Assembly: GCA_004799435.1 (NCBI GenBank)
Contig: SSMV01000056.1
Location: forward strand, 26,051 to 90,050
Direction: 5' to 3'
DNA: 64,000 nucleotides
Source of the DNA: Bradyrhizobium sp.
Lineage (GTDB): Bacteria > Pseudomonadota > Alphaproteobacteria > Rhizobiales > Beijerinckiaceae
The notes beneath the pieces are model-generated. The model was not told where the DNA came from, made no database searches, and saw nothing but the letters and a program-made list of their open reading frames with translations. Each line of letters opens with the position of its first letter. Position 1 is the first letter of the stretch. A program made the position numbers and the translations under genes. Shown one piece after another: positions 9,314 to 18,833 of the stretch.

Positions 9314-9931
9314 TCAGGTCCCGCCCGCGCAATCCTTGATTGCGCGGTCGATCGCCTGGCCGAAGCCGGAGAGCGAATAGGTGTCGGTCGTCAGGTTGCC
9401 CTTTTTCGAGGTCGCCTTGATGACCAATTTGCCGCCCTTGCGCATCCCAGTGATCAGATCGCTTTCCTGAGCGGCGTTCTTCACCCAGAGATTGCCGCCC
9501 TTGGGTAGCAGGTCGAACGTGTCGTCGCTGAGTTCGGCTGTTGGGGCGATGAGCTTTTTCTTCTTGTCCTTGGGGTCGTCGCTATCGGGGTTTGGCGCGC
9601 CGACGTCGAAGCCCATGATGAAGGAAACCTCGTTGCGCACGCCTTCGCCCGGCCGCTCGGAGATGAAGGCGTAGGCGGGGTCGCGCTTCAAATCGTCCGG
9701 ATCGCGTTGCTTGGGCTGGGCGAGCGCGTAGCAAATCCGGGTCTTGCCGGACTGGGAGTGAAATACGCTCCAGTCGCCATAAGAGCCGACCGATTCCGGC
9801 TTGGCGGCCGGCGCGTCCTTCGACTTGTCGTCGCTTTTCGTTTGGGCTGCGGCGCCGCTGGCGATCAGGGCGAGCGCGACGCCCAGCGCGAGGATCGTCG
9901 CGCGGGCGGATTTGGGCGCGGCAAGCGGCAT
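9314..9931 (-). CDS. Secreted invasion-associated locus B (IalB) family protein
   Basis: The 205-residue product has a signal peptide (hydrophobic core LALGVALALIASGAAA) and the IalB-family layout: SVGSYGDWSVFHS, RICYALAQPK and the C-terminal SLSGFGQAIDRAIKDC. IalB-like proteins are periplasmic or surface proteins widespread in Hyphomicrobiales and named from Bartonella; in free-living species their role is unclear. A Lys/Asp-rich linker follows the signal peptide. The ATG at 9931 places the signal peptide correctly; the open frame reaches back to 10027 without signal features. The 277 bases upstream are relatively AT-rich (10040-10160) and probably hold its promoter; I see no gene there. Confidence 0.82.
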   Translation of the reverse strand: MPLAAPKSARATILALGVALALIASGAAAQTKSDDKSKDAPAAKPESVGSYGDWSVFHSQSGKTRICYALAQPKQRDPDDLKRDPAYAFISERPGEGVRNEVSFIMGFDVGAPNPDSDDPKDKKKKLIAPTAELSDDTFDLLPKGGNLWVKNAAQESDLITGMRKGGKLVIKATSKKGNLTTDTYSLSGFGQAIDRAIKDCAGGT

Positions 9932-10208
9932 GGAAAAGGCTTCCCTCGTCAATTGCGTCGGCAATTCCTCGCCGCGGCCGCTATTTGCGCTGCGATCCGG
10001 GCGAAATTCTGGTGCGCCGACCCGCATAGGCCCGTTTTCTATGCTCGCTCATGGTTAATGAAAAATGAGTAAAGGGAAAGACGCCCGCTCGCCGAAGGGC
10101 CAGCGACGGCCTCGTTGCCGTTATTATCGTTTTCACTATGTATTATGGTTTCCATTTCGCGGCTCGGCCGTGACGGCCGCCGAATCGGATCGAACGAGCG
10201 CCTGCGCC

Positions 10209-10988
10209 TCAGGAGCGTCGGTCGGCGATCATGCCCTTGATATTCGAGATCGCCTTGGCCGGGTTCAGGCCTTTCGGGCAGGTCTTGGCGCAATTCATGA
10301 TCGTGTGGCAGCGATAGAGGCGGAACGGGTCCTCAAGCTCGTCGAGCCGTTCGCCGGTCGCCTCGTCGCGCGAATCGGCGATCCAGCGATAGGCCTGCAG
10401 CAGCGCAGCGGGACCGAGATAGCGGTCGGCGTTCCACCAATAGCTCGGGCAGGCGGTCGAGCATGAGGCGCAGAGAATGCATTCATAGAGGCCGTCGAGC
10501 CGGGCGCGGTCCTCCGGCGTCTGGCGCCATTCCTTCTCCGGCGTCGGCGAGGTGGTCTTCAGCCAAGGCTCGATCAGGGCGTGCTGGGCGTAGAAATGGG
10601 TCAGGTCGGGCACCAGATCCTTGACCACTTCCTGATGCGGCAGAGGCAGAACGAGGATCGTTCCGACGATTTCGTCCATGCCGCGCGTGCAGGCGAGCGT
10701 ATTGACCCCGTCGATGTTCATCGCGCAGGAGCCGCAGACGCCCTCGCGGCAGGAGCGGCGAAAGGTCAGGGTCGAATCGACTTTCGATTTGATCCAGATC
10801 AGCGCGTCGAGCGCCATCGGACCGCAATCGTCGCGATCGACCCAGAATGTGTCGATGCGCGGATTGCCGCCATCGTCGGGATTCCAGCGATAAATGCGAA
10901 ATTCGGTCAGGCGTTTGGCGCCCGGCGGCTTGGGCCATTCCTTGCCCGGCGTCGGACGGGAGTTCTTGGGCAGGCTGATCTCGACCAT
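10209..10988 (-). CDS. sdhB: Succinate dehydrogenase iron-sulfur subunit
   Basis: SdhB passes electrons from the flavoprotein to ubiquinone through three clusters. All ligands are present in the 259-residue product: CREGVCGSC plus a later Cys for the 2Fe-2S centre, [12 protein letters not shown] for 4Fe-4S and [17 protein letters not shown] shared with 3Fe-4S. Length is the usual one. The start MVEISLP at 10988 matches family N-termini. It is the last gene of the sdhCDAB operon but is separated from sdhA by an intervening glycosyltransferase gene, with 74 bases between that gene's stop and this start. Confidence 0.96.
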   Translation of the reverse strand: MVEISLPKNSRPTPGKEWPKPPGAKRLTEFRIYRWNPDDGGNPRIDTFWVDRDDCGPMALDALIWIKSKVDSTLTFRRSCREGVCGSCAMNIDGVNTLACTRGMDEIVGTILVLPLPHQEVVKDLVPDLTHFYAQHALIEPWLKTTSPTPEKEWRQTPEDRARLDGLYECILCASCSTACPSYWWNADRYLGPAALLQAYRWIADSRDEATGERLDELEDPFRLYRCHTIMNCAKTCPKGLNPAKAISNIKGMIADRRS

Positions 10989-11013
10989 TGCGTCATCCTG
11001 TCGGGCGGCCGGA

Positions 11014-11043
11014 GGCCAAAGCTTTTTGGGCCAAAGCTTTTTG
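11014..11043. repeat. Tandem 15-base direct repeat upstream of sdhB
   Basis: GGCCAAAGCTTTTTG occurs twice in perfect tandem, at 11014-11028 and 11029-11043, in the short gap between the glycosyltransferase stop and the sdhB start. Each unit holds the palindrome AAAGCTTT. It could arise from slippage, or affect mRNA processing between the two genes; no function is shown. Confidence 0.9.
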
Positions 11044-11062
11044 AGCAAAGCGGGCGGCGCCG

Positions 11063-12352
11063 TCAATCCTCCTGCGTCGGGGGCGGCGGGGTGTCCGCCG
11101 GGCGCCATTTCCGCCTGCGCAGGCCGGCGATGAGAAGCCGCCGCAGACTGGTGAGCGGCGGCCGCCCGTGATGGGCGCGCCAGAACACTGCGGCGAGGTC
11201 ATGAAACTTCATCATCGCCCGCAATTCGCGAATGACCTTGCGCTCGCCGAATGTTTTCACGAGACGCGGATAGGCTCTCGCCAGCGCCGCGATCGCTTCA
11301 GGCGTCTCAAGCACCGAGCCGCGGGCCGAGATCGAGTCGACCGAATTGTTGACGACCATTTCGAGGACTTTGAAATAGCGCATCGGCGGAATAACCGCGG
11401 CGACGATTGTTTCGCACCGCTCGATGAGCGTCAGCACCGACAGCGCTTTCGCCTCGGTGTTGCGGGAATAGGCCGCTTCGTTGCCGACCCGAATGCCTTT
11501 GATCTGCGGCAGCCGCGAATGATCGTTGGCGCCGTGAAGCCGGTAGGCCGAGAGTGGCGCGCCAATCAGATTGACGCCGCAAAGGGCGAAGAGCGGAATG
11601 AGAAAATAACCATCGACGCCGCCAAGCAGCGGCTTCTTTACCTCGATCGCCAGCAGGTTCAGCATTTCGCGCTGGATCACATTGGCCGAACCTTGCGACC
11701 AGCACCATCTGCCGATGTCGGCGGGGGCGTCGCGGGTCACGCCGCGCAGGACGGCGTATTGCGCTTCGCCTATGCTCGGCAAGGCCGGAACGCGCGACTC
11801 GCGCAGGCATTTTGGCAGCTTTCGCCAGCTGACGTCATCGATTGGCGCGTATTGGCCTGTCACCAGAGCGTCGTTGGCGTCGATGGTCACATAGTTGGAA
11901 GAGGTGAATCCGGCCGGCGCGTTGGACGCCAGATGCGCCTGGACATGGAAGGAGAGGAAATTGTCGAACAGAAGGTCGTCGGCGTCGAGGAAGTTGACGA
12001 ACTGGCCCTTCAGCTCGGGAAGGATCTTCAGCGCCGCGCCGAGATGTCCGTAGTTCTCGGACAGGCTCACAAGCCGGAACCGGTCGTCGCCAGAGATCGC
12101 CGCATTGATGACGGCGACGCTGTCATCGGTCGAGCAATTGTCGACGATGACGCATTCAAATCGCCGATAGTCCTGCCGCTTGACCGATTCGATCGCGGCG
12201 CCGACAAAGCGCGCGTAATTCCAATTGACGATGACGACGGAAACGAGCGGAAGCTCGAAGCGTTGCGCGATTTGCGCGCCGATCTCCTCGCCCGCAGCGC
12301 TGGCGGGAGATTTCGTCGCCTCCGGCTCCTTTTCGGATGTGTCGTCTCTCAA
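11063..12352 (-). CDS. Family 2 glycosyltransferase inserted between sdhA and sdhB
   Basis: The 429-residue product has a GT-A domain at about residues 35-270: [14 protein letters not shown] at the nucleotide-sugar strand, VDNCSTDDS, and FLDADDLL with the DxD-type metal motif. The last 150 residues are helical and unassigned. It should transfer a sugar from a nucleotide donor, probably at the cytoplasmic face. Its only plausible start is a TTG at 12352, whose bases overlap the sdhA stop (TTGA), implying translational coupling to sdhA. This is not part of a standard sdh operon. Donor and acceptor are unknown. Confidence 0.85.
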   Translation of the reverse strand: MRDDTSEKEPEATKSPASAAGEEIGAQIAQRFELPLVSVVIVNWNYARFVGAAIESVKRQDYRRFECVIVDNCSTDDSVAVINAAISGDDRFRLVSLSENYGHLGAALKILPELKGQFVNFLDADDLLFDNFLSFHVQAHLASNAPAGFTSSNYVTIDANDALVTGQYAPIDDVSWRKLPKCLRESRVPALPSIGEAQYAVLRGVTRDAPADIGRWCWSQGSANVIQREMLNLLAIEVKKPLLGGVDGYFLIPLFALCGVNLIGAPLSAYRLHGANDHSRLPQIKGIRVGNEAAYSRNTEAKALSVLTLIERCETIVAAVIPPMRYFKVLEMVVNNSVDSISARGSVLETPEAIAALARAYPRLVKTFGERKVIRELRAMMKFHDLAAVFWRAHHGRPPLTSLRRLLIAGLRRRKWRPADTPPPPTQED

Positions 12353-14181
12353 TAGACGCGCGCCTTCGGCTCGATATAGGCGACGTCATTCGACATCGTG
12401 TAGGCGTGCACCGGCCGGTAATCGAGCCGGACGTCATATTTGTCCGCGTCGATCCAGGCCAGCGTGTGCTTCATCCAATTGACGTCGTCGCGCGTCGGAT
12501 GGTCCTCGCGCGCATGGGCGCCGCGGCTCTCGGTGCGGTTGAGCGCGCCCTCCATCGTCACCACCGCCTGGACGATGAGATTGTCATATTCGAGCGTCTC
12601 GATCAGGTCGGAGTTCCAGATCAACGAGCGATCGGAGATGCGCGCGTCCGTTCCCGAACGCCAGGCCTCATGGATCATCTTCTGGCCTTCGGCGAGTGTC
12701 TCGCCAGTGCGGAACACCGCGCAATGGCTCTGCATGATCCGTTGCATGGCGAGGCGAAGCTGGGCGGTCGGCGTCTTGCCATTGGCGTGGCGGAAGCGGT
12801 CGAGCCGCGCCAGCGCCGCTTCGGCGCTGTTAGGGGGCAGGTCGGGCTGGCTTGCGCCGGCGCTTAGCCGCTCGGCGGCGCGTTCGCCCGCCGCGCGTCC
12901 GAAGACGACGAGATCGATCAGCGAGTTCGATCCAAGCCGGTTCGCGCCATGCACCGAGACGCAGGCCGCTTCGCCCAGCGCCATCAAGCCCGGCACGACA
13001 GCGTCGGGATCGCCATTGGCCTTGGTCAGGACCTCGCCGTGATAATTGGTCGGGATGCCGCCCATATTATAGTGCACAGTCGGCAGCACCGGGATCGGCT
13101 CCTTGGTCACATCGACGCCGGCGAAAATGCGCGCGCTCTCGGAGATGCCGGGAAGCCGCTCGTGCAGCACCTTGGGATCGAGATGGTCGAGGTGCAGGAA
13201 GATGTGATCCTTGAGCTTGCCGACGCCGCGGCCCTCGCGGATTTCGACCGTCATCGCGCGACTGACGACGTCGCGCGAAGCGAGATCCTTGGCCGAGGGC
13301 GCGTAGCGCTCCATGAAGCGCTCGCCCTCTGAGTTAACAAGGTAGCCGCCCTCGCCGCGCGAACCTTCGGTGATCAGACAGCCGGCGCCATAGATGCCGG
13401 TCGGATGGAATTGCACGAACTCCATATCCTGCAGTGGGACGCCAGCGCGCAGCGCCATGGCGCTGCCGTCGCCGGTGCAAGTGTGGGCGCTGGTCGCCGA
13501 GAAATAGGCGCGACCGTAGCCGCCCGTCGCCAGAACGGTCGTCTGGGCGCGGAAGCGATGAATCGTCCCGTCGTCCATCTTGAGGCAGACGACGCCGCGC
13601 ACTTTGCCCTCGGCGTCGCGGATGAGATCGAGCGCGAAATATTCGATGAAGAAGGCGCATTTGGCTTTCAGCGCCTGGCCGTAGAGCGTGTGCAGAATCG
13701 CGTGTCCGGTGCGATCGGCGGCGGCGCAGGTGCGCTGCGCGATGCCCTTGCCATAGTCGGTCGTCATGCCGCCGAACGGGCGCTGATAGATCTTGCCTTC
13801 CTCGGTGCGCGAAAACGGCACGCCCCAATGGTCGAGCTCATAGACCGCGCTCGAAGCGTTGCGGCAGAGATATTCAATCGCGTCCTGGTCGCCGAGCCAG
13901 TCTGAGCCCTTGACGGTGTCGTACATGTGCCAGCGCCAGTCGTCCGGCCCCATATTGCCAAGCGCCGCCGAAATGCCGCCCTGGGCGGCGACGGTGTGCG
14001 AGCGGGTGGGAAAGACCTTGCTGATGCAGGCGGTCTTCAGCCCCGCCTGGGCGCAGCCGACCGAGGCGCGCAATCCCGCGCCGCCCGCGCCAACCACCAC
14101 CACGTCGAAAGTGTGATCGAAGATCGGATAGGCGTTGCCCCCAAGCTTTGGAGCGCTGACGTCCGGGGAGCCGTTAGCCAT
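12349..14181 (-). CDS. sdhA: Succinate dehydrogenase flavoprotein subunit
   Basis: SdhA oxidises succinate to fumarate on covalently bound FAD. The 610-residue product has [20 protein letters not shown] (FAD site), [16 protein letters not shown] with the FAD-linking His, and [19 protein letters not shown] near the C-terminal FAD/active site. Length fits. It follows sdhD by 27 bases and overlaps the glycosyltransferase start by four bases. As part of complex II it acts on the inner face of the cytoplasmic membrane, joining the TCA cycle to the quinone pool. Confidence 0.97.
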   Translation of the reverse strand: MANGSPDVSAPKLGGNAYPIFDHTFDVVVVGAGGAGLRASVGCAQAGLKTACISKVFPTRSHTVAAQGGISAALGNMGPDDWRWHMYDTVKGSDWLGDQDAIEYLCRNASSAVYELDHWGVPFSRTEEGKIYQRPFGGMTTDYGKGIAQRTCAAADRTGHAILHTLYGQALKAKCAFFIEYFALDLIRDAEGKVRGVVCLKMDDGTIHRFRAQTTVLATGGYGRAYFSATSAHTCTGDGSAMALRAGVPLQDMEFVQFHPTGIYGAGCLITEGSRGEGGYLVNSEGERFMERYAPSAKDLASRDVVSRAMTVEIREGRGVGKLKDHIFLHLDHLDPKVLHERLPGISESARIFAGVDVTKEPIPVLPTVHYNMGGIPTNYHGEVLTKANGDPDAVVPGLMALGEAACVSVHGANRLGSNSLIDLVVFGRAAGERAAERLSAGASQPDLPPNSAEAALARLDRFRHANGKTPTAQLRLAMQRIMQSHCAVFRTGETLAEGQKMIHEAWRSGTDARISDRSLIWNSDLIETLEYDNLIVQAVVTMEGALNRTESRGAHAREDHPTRDDVNWMKHTLAWIDADKYDVRLDYRPVHAYTMSNDVAYIEPKARVY

Positions 14182-14208
14182 GTCGAAGCAAGCCCTTTGT
14201 CGACGGGG

Positions 14209-14598
14209 TCAGACGAAGCCGATGCGCAGCACGGCGTAGACGCAAGCGAGCGCCAGCCCGCCGGCGTAGCAGGCGCTGGCGATCAGCGCCCATTCGCGGG
14301 CTCGGCCGTGCACATAATCGAGGATGACCGAGCGCATTCCAAGATGCATGTGAAAGCAGGCGACAAGTGCGAAAAGCGCGATCAGGATCGCCGGCAGCGG
14401 ATGGCCGAGTTCGGCTCTGACGCCATTGTAGTCCTTGTTGAGGAGCGACAGCGACAGCCAGACGAAACCGATCGACAGGGGAACCAGCGCCGCCGAGGTG
14501 ACGCGCATCAGCCAGGCTTCCTGCGCGCCAAGTCGCGCCGAGCCGAGATAGCGCGCGCCGGCGGCGGCGGTGCGTAGCGATTTGCCCGATTGCGTCAT
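14209..14598 (-). CDS. sdhD: Succinate dehydrogenase membrane anchor subunit
   Basis: A 129-residue protein with three predicted membrane segments. FHMHLGMRSVILDYVH in the second segment includes the His expected to ligate haem b and the Asp-Tyr pair near the quinone site. The size and its place between sdhC and sdhA settle the assignment. Only 10 bases separate it from sdhC. Confidence 0.92.
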   Translation of the reverse strand: MTQSGKSLRTAAAGARYLGSARLGAQEAWLMRVTSAALVPLSIGFVWLSLSLLNKDYNGVRAELGHPLPAILIALFALVACFHMHLGMRSVILDYVHGRAREWALIASACYAGGLALACVYAVLRIGFV

Positions 14599-14608
14599 TG
14601 TCGCCCCC

Positions 14609-15016
14609 TTAGCGAATCGCGTAGCCGATCGCCCAGACGATCAGCGTCAGCACGACGCCGCCGATCAGTGTCCCCTGCGCGAGCCATTCGCGCTCGGGGG
14701 CGTCGAGCCCATAGCCGGCGTCCCAGATGAAATGTCGGATGCCGCCGAGCAAATGGTGGAACAGCGCCCAGGTGAAGCCGAGCAGGATCAACCGGCCGAG
14801 GATCGACTGGATGAAGCCGGAAAAAACGGCGAAGGCGGAAGCGTCCAGCGAGGCGGCGAGCAGAAACCAGGTCAGCATCATCACGCCGAGGTAGAGCCCG
14901 ACGCCGGTGATGCGATGGACGATCGACATCGCCATGGTCAGGGTGAAGCGATAGATGCCAAGATGGGGCGACAGAGGGCGCGCGGGCGGCTTTGGCGCGG
15001 TCTGGGTCGAAGCCAT
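14609..15016 (-). CDS. sdhC: Succinate dehydrogenase cytochrome b556 subunit
   Basis: The 135-residue product carries RPLSPHLGIYR followed by SIVHRITG, the SdhC signature containing the Ser and Arg of the ubiquinone pocket, and FHHLLGGIRH with the haem ligand. Three membrane segments are visible. It is the first gene of the sdh operon. The promoter should lie in the 165-base gap up to 15181, which otherwise contains nothing I can identify. Confidence 0.94.
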   Translation of the reverse strand: MASTQTAPKPPARPLSPHLGIYRFTLTMAMSIVHRITGVGLYLGVMMLTWFLLAASLDASAFAVFSGFIQSILGRLILLGFTWALFHHLLGGIRHFIWDAGYGLDAPEREWLAQGTLIGGVVLTLIVWAIGYAIR

Positions 15017-15220
15017 GGCGGAGAGTCCTCGTCAATTCGCGCCTCGTTCCTTAACGCCCCCGGCGTTGCGCCGCAACATCGGGCGGCCGCCCGGGGCGCG
15101 GTGGATCGAGACCCTATCCGCCCCGCGCAGTCGCCCGTCTGGTCGCGACTTGCAAAATCGGCGAAGTTCCAGCTTCCTTGAGTGTCTCGCGCGGCTTGGC
15201 GCATCGGCGGGAGGCGGGTC

Positions 15221-16366
15221 GTGGAAACTCTGGATGCGGCCATTATCGGCGCAGGTCCGGCTGGGCTCGCGGCGGCGCGCGAGCTCAAGGCGCGCGGGCT
15301 CAACCCGGTCATATTCGAGAAAGCCGAGACAGTCGGCTCAGTCTGGCGGCGCCATTACGACCGGCTGCATCTGCACACTGCCCGCATGCATTCGGGCTTG
15401 CCAGGCATGGCGATACCGTCAGCCTATGGGCGCTATCCCTCGCGCGCCCAGTTTGTCGACTATCTCGAAAGCTACGCGGCGAGGTTCGAACTTCGCCCGC
15501 GCTTCAATAGGCCAGTCGGCGCGGTCCGGCGCGACGACCGCCTCTGGCGCATCGAGGCGGGGAGCCAGTCCGCGACGGCGCCGATTGTAGTGATCGCGAC
15601 CGGCTGGGCCGATTTTCCCTACACGCCCGTTTGGCCGGGCATGTCGGCCTTCGGCGGCGCGATTGTCCATTCGAGCCGCTATCGCGCCGGCGCGCTTTAC
15701 GCCGGCAAGCGGGTGCTGGTGGTCGGCTTCGGCAATTCCGGCGCCGAAATCGCGCTCGATCTCTGCGAGGCGGGCGCCGATGTCACGCTCGCGGTTCGTG
15801 GGCCGGTGCGCGTCGTGCCGCGCGATCTGCTCGGCGTGCCGATTCAGACCTTCTCCATCGCGCAAAGATTCCTGCCGACGCGCGTCGCCGATTTTCTCAA
15901 CGAGCCGGTCATTCGGCTCGCCATCGGCCCGCTTGAGAAACTCGGCCTGAAGCGCGCGGCCAAGGGGCCGTTGCGAATGATCGAGGAAGACGGTCGCGTG
16001 CCGGTGATCGATATTGGCGCAGTCGCCAAGATCAGAAGCGGCGCGATCAAGGTGCGTGGCGCGATCGATCGATTCACGCCCGACGGCGTGGCGTTCGTCG
16101 AGACTGGCGAAGAGCGTTTCGACGCCGTCATCCTCGCCACCGGCTTCCGCCCCGATCTGCGCGCCCTGTTGCCCGACGGCGAGGGTGTTCTCGACGCTCA
16201 GGGCAAGCCGCTGGTGAGCGATCGGGCGTCCGCGGCGCCCGGACTTTTCTTTGTCGGCGCGACACCTTCGCCGAGCGGGCAATTGCGACAGATCGCGATT
16301 GGCGCGACGCAGGTCGCCGATCTCGCGAGCCGGTCTGCGCGCGGCGAAAGCGCGCGCCCGCACTAA
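15221..16366 (+). CDS. Flavin-containing monooxygenase-like NAD(P)/FAD oxidoreductase
   Basis: The 381-residue protein has an FAD-binding AAIIGAGPAGLAAARELK at the N-terminus, the FMO fingerprint FGGAIVHSSRY (F-x-G-x3-H-x3-Y), a second Rossmann motif VVGFGNSGAEIAL for NADPH, and a C-terminal ILATGFRPD. This is the layout of class B flavoprotein monooxygenases of the FMO/YUCCA type. I choose the GTG at 15221 because GGAGG ends six bases before it; a GTG at 15182 would add 13 residues and has no such site. The substrate is unknown; soft nucleophiles (N, S) or indole-pyruvate-like acids are possible. Confidence 0.83.
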   Translation: METLDAAIIGAGPAGLAAARELKARGLNPVIFEKAETVGSVWRRHYDRLHLHTARMHSGLPGMAIPSAYGRYPSRAQFVDYLESYAARFELRPRFNRPVGAVRRDDRLWRIEAGSQSATAPIVVIATGWADFPYTPVWPGMSAFGGAIVHSSRYRAGALYAGKRVLVVGFGNSGAEIALDLCEAGADVTLAVRGPVRVVPRDLLGVPIQTFSIAQRFLPTRVADFLNEPVIRLAIGPLEKLGLKRAAKGPLRMIEEDGRVPVIDIGAVAKIRSGAIKVRGAIDRFTPDGVAFVETGEERFDAVILATGFRPDLRALLPDGEGVLDAQGKPLVSDRASAAPGLFFVGATPSPSGQLRQIAIGATQVADLASRSARGESARPH

Positions 16367-16388
16367 GCCGCTGCTTCGATCCCGACCC

Positions 16389-17321
16389 TCAGCTCAGCCC
16401 GTGCTCGGCCATTTCGCGCCGCGTCGGCGGATTGGAGCCCTTGCGGGTGCAGGTGATCGCCGAGGCGGCGGCGGCGAAGCGCAGCCACGCGGCCAACTTT
16501 TCGCCGTTTGGCGCGCGCGCGCCCGCCCCGAGCGCGCCATCGCGATCCATCGCGGCGAGCAGCGCCGACATGAAACTGTCGCCGGCGCCGACCGTGTCGA
16601 CCACCGCGACCTTGGGCGCAAGCGCGCTGAAGCGCTCGCCGTCGAGATAAGCGACCGCGCCTCGCTCGCCCAGCGTCGCCACACAAAAGCGCGGACCGAG
16701 CCGCGACCATGCTGCCAGCGATTGCTCGATCGGGCGGTCCGGATAGAGCCAGGCGAGATCTTCCTCGCTCGCCTTGGCGATCGTCGCTAACGCAACCTGC
16801 CGTTCGACCAGCGTGAGGACGCTTGTGCGATCGGGCGTCACCATCGGGCGAATGTTGGGATCGAAGCTGGTGGTCGCGCGGGCGCGCGCTTGCGCGAGCG
16901 CCGCAACGACCGTTTCGGCGTGACGCGGTTCGACGGCGGAGATCGAGCCGACATGAAGATGGCGCGCTTCCTGGGGCCACGCGGGGGGAAACGGCCACTG
17001 GCCGTCGAAGGCTGTCGCGTCGAAATAGAAGGAATAGCGTGAGCCGGTCTTGGCGGTGCCGCGCATGACGAAGGCGAGCATGCTTGGGCGTGGGTCGCGG
17101 GCGATGAGGCTCAGATCGACCCCGTCGGCGACCAGCGCGGCGGCGAGCGCCTCGCCATTCGGGTCGGCCGACAGCCGGGAGACGAAGGAGACCGGCGCGC
17201 CCAGACGCGCGAGGCCGATGGCGACATTATAGGGCGACCCGCCAAGCGCCGCATCATAGCGGCCATCGACCAAGGGATCGGGGATGAGGTCGATCAGCGC
17301 CTCACCGGAAACGAGTATCAT
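16389..17321 (-). CDS. PfkB-family sugar kinase (fructokinase-like)
   Basis: The 310-residue product begins ILVSGEALIDLIP and includes GGSPYNVAIGLARLG and VDTVGAGDSFMSALL, the two PfkB signatures; the Asp in GAGD is the catalytic base. Relatives are fructokinases or 2-keto-3-deoxy-sugar-acid kinases. It is the last gene of the leftward arm of the sugar-acid locus, 24 bases after the semialdehyde dehydrogenase, so either function fits: phosphorylating a side product, or simple fructose use. The sequence does not decide between them. Confidence 0.85.
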   Translation of the reverse strand: MILVSGEALIDLIPDPLVDGRYDAALGGSPYNVAIGLARLGAPVSFVSRLSADPNGEALAAALVADGVDLSLIARDPRPSMLAFVMRGTAKTGSRYSFYFDATAFDGQWPFPPAWPQEARHLHVGSISAVEPRHAETVVAALAQARARATTSFDPNIRPMVTPDRTSVLTLVERQVALATIAKASEEDLAWLYPDRPIEQSLAAWSRLGPRFCVATLGERGAVAYLDGERFSALAPKVAVVDTVGAGDSFMSALLAAMDRDGALGAGARAPNGEKLAAWLRFAAAASAITCTRKGSNPPTRREMAEHGLS

Positions 17322-17345
17322 AGCCGATCAATCCCCCGCCTTATG

Positions 17346-18785
17346 TCACGCCATCGTATAGGCGGTCTTGACCGTCGTGTAGAACTCGACCGCATAGCGG
17401 CCCTGCTCGCGCGCGCCCAGGCTTGAGCCTTTGCGGCCGCCAAAGGGCGCATGATAATCGACCCCCGCCGTCGGCAGATTGACCATCGCCATTCCGACCT
17501 CGGCGTTGCGCTTATAATGCGACGCATATTTGAGGCTGGTCGTGCAAATGCCGCCGCACAGGCCGAATTCGGTGTCGTTGGCCAGCGCGAGCGCGTGGTC
17601 GTAATCGCGCGCCGGGATCATTGTGGCGACGGGACCGAAAATCTCCTCGCGCGCGATCCGCATGTCATTGTCGGCGTCGACGAAGAGCGCCGGGGCCATA
17701 TAAAAGCCGGGCGTCGCGCGATTGAGTCGCTCGCCGCCGAGCTTGAGCGTGGCGCCCTCGCCCTTGCCGATCTCGACGTAAGAGAGATCCTGCTGGAGCT
17801 GTCCGTCATCGACCACCGGGCCGATATGGACGCCGGGCTTGCGCGCGTCGTCGACCGTCAGCGCTCGCATGCGTTCGGCGAGCGCATCGGCGAAACGCCC
17901 GTAAACGCCTTTGGTGACGATCAACCGCGAGGAGGCGGTGCAGCGCTGGCCGGTTGAGAAATAGGCGCCATTGACCGCAACCTCGACCGCCGTCTTAAGA
18001 TCGGCGTCGTCCAGCACGATCAGTGGGTTTTTGCCGCCCATTTCGAGCTGGAATTTGCGCATGCGCGCCGTGCAGGCCTCGGCGACTTTGCGCCCCGTCG
18101 CCACCGATCCGGTGAAGGTGAGCGCGTCGATGCGCGGATGATCGAGCATCGCTTGCCCGACTACGGAGCCGCGCCCCATCACGAGGTTGAATACGCCGGC
18201 GGGAACGCCGGCGCGAACGATGATCTCGGCCAGCTTATGCGCCGAGGCCGTGACCAATTCGGCCGGCTTGAAGATGATGCAATTGCCGTAGCAGAGCGCC
18301 GGCGCAATCTTCCAGGACGGGATGACCAGCGGGAAATTCCACGGCGCGATGACGCCAACGACGCCGACGCCTTCGCGGGTCACCTCGACATCGACGCCCG
18401 GCCGCAGGCTGCCGAATTTCTCGCCCGGAATACGCAGCGCTTCGCCGGCGAAGAAATCGAAGGTAAGCGCGGCGCGCGAGACTTCGCCGATCGCCTCGGG
18501 CAGGGTCTTGCCCTCCTCGCGCGCCAGAAGATCGCCGAGTTCGTCGCGGCGCGCCGTCATTTCGGCAGCGATGCGGGCGAGGATGTCATGGCGCTCCAAC
18601 GGTGTCGTGCGCGACCAGGTGGGGAAGGCGGCTCGCGCGGCGGCGACGGCGGCCTCGACATCGGCGGCGCTCGCCTGGGCGTAAAGGCCGACGAGGTCAT
18701 TGGTGTCGGAGGGATTGAGGTTGCGCGAGGCGCTTTCAGAGCCTCTCCATTCGCCGGCGATGTAATTTTTATGGGTTTCGGTCAT
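17346..18785 (-). CDS. Aldehyde dehydrogenase, probable 2-oxoglutarate semialdehyde dehydrogenase
   Basis: A 479-residue NAD(P)-dependent aldehyde dehydrogenase with APWNFPLVIPSWK, the catalytic Glu in LEMGGKNPL and catalytic Cys in STGQRCTASSR. N-terminal NYIAGEWRG and the overall sequence resemble 2,5-dioxovalerate (ketoglutarate semialdehyde) dehydrogenases of the Weimberg pathway. The gene directly upstream encodes a XylX-like 2-keto-3-deoxy-pentonate dehydratase, whose product is that semialdehyde, which supports the assignment. The reaction would give 2-oxoglutarate for the TCA cycle. Succinate semialdehyde dehydrogenase is the main alternative. Confidence 0.85.
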   Translation of the reverse strand: MTETHKNYIAGEWRGSESASRNLNPSDTNDLVGLYAQASAADVEAAVAAARAAFPTWSRTTPLERHDILARIAAEMTARRDELGDLLAREEGKTLPEAIGEVSRAALTFDFFAGEALRIPGEKFGSLRPGVDVEVTREGVGVVGVIAPWNFPLVIPSWKIAPALCYGNCIIFKPAELVTASAHKLAEIIVRAGVPAGVFNLVMGRGSVVGQAMLDHPRIDALTFTGSVATGRKVAEACTARMRKFQLEMGGKNPLIVLDDADLKTAVEVAVNGAYFSTGQRCTASSRLIVTKGVYGRFADALAERMRALTVDDARKPGVHIGPVVDDGQLQQDLSYVEIGKGEGATLKLGGERLNRATPGFYMAPALFVDADNDMRIAREEIFGPVATMIPARDYDHALALANDTEFGLCGGICTTSLKYASHYKRNAEVGMAMVNLPTAGVDYHAPFGGRKGSSLGAREQGRYAVEFYTTVKTAYTMA

Positions 18786-18833
18786 CGTGTCTTCGCCTTT
18801 TGAAAAGGATGCTGTCCGCTCCGCAGATTCAAA

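Noticed and set aside
10180..10200. CGGCCGTGACGGCCG hairpin just past sdhB
   Set aside because: Six-base stem without a T tract in the sdhB direction; it may be chance in GC-rich DNA.
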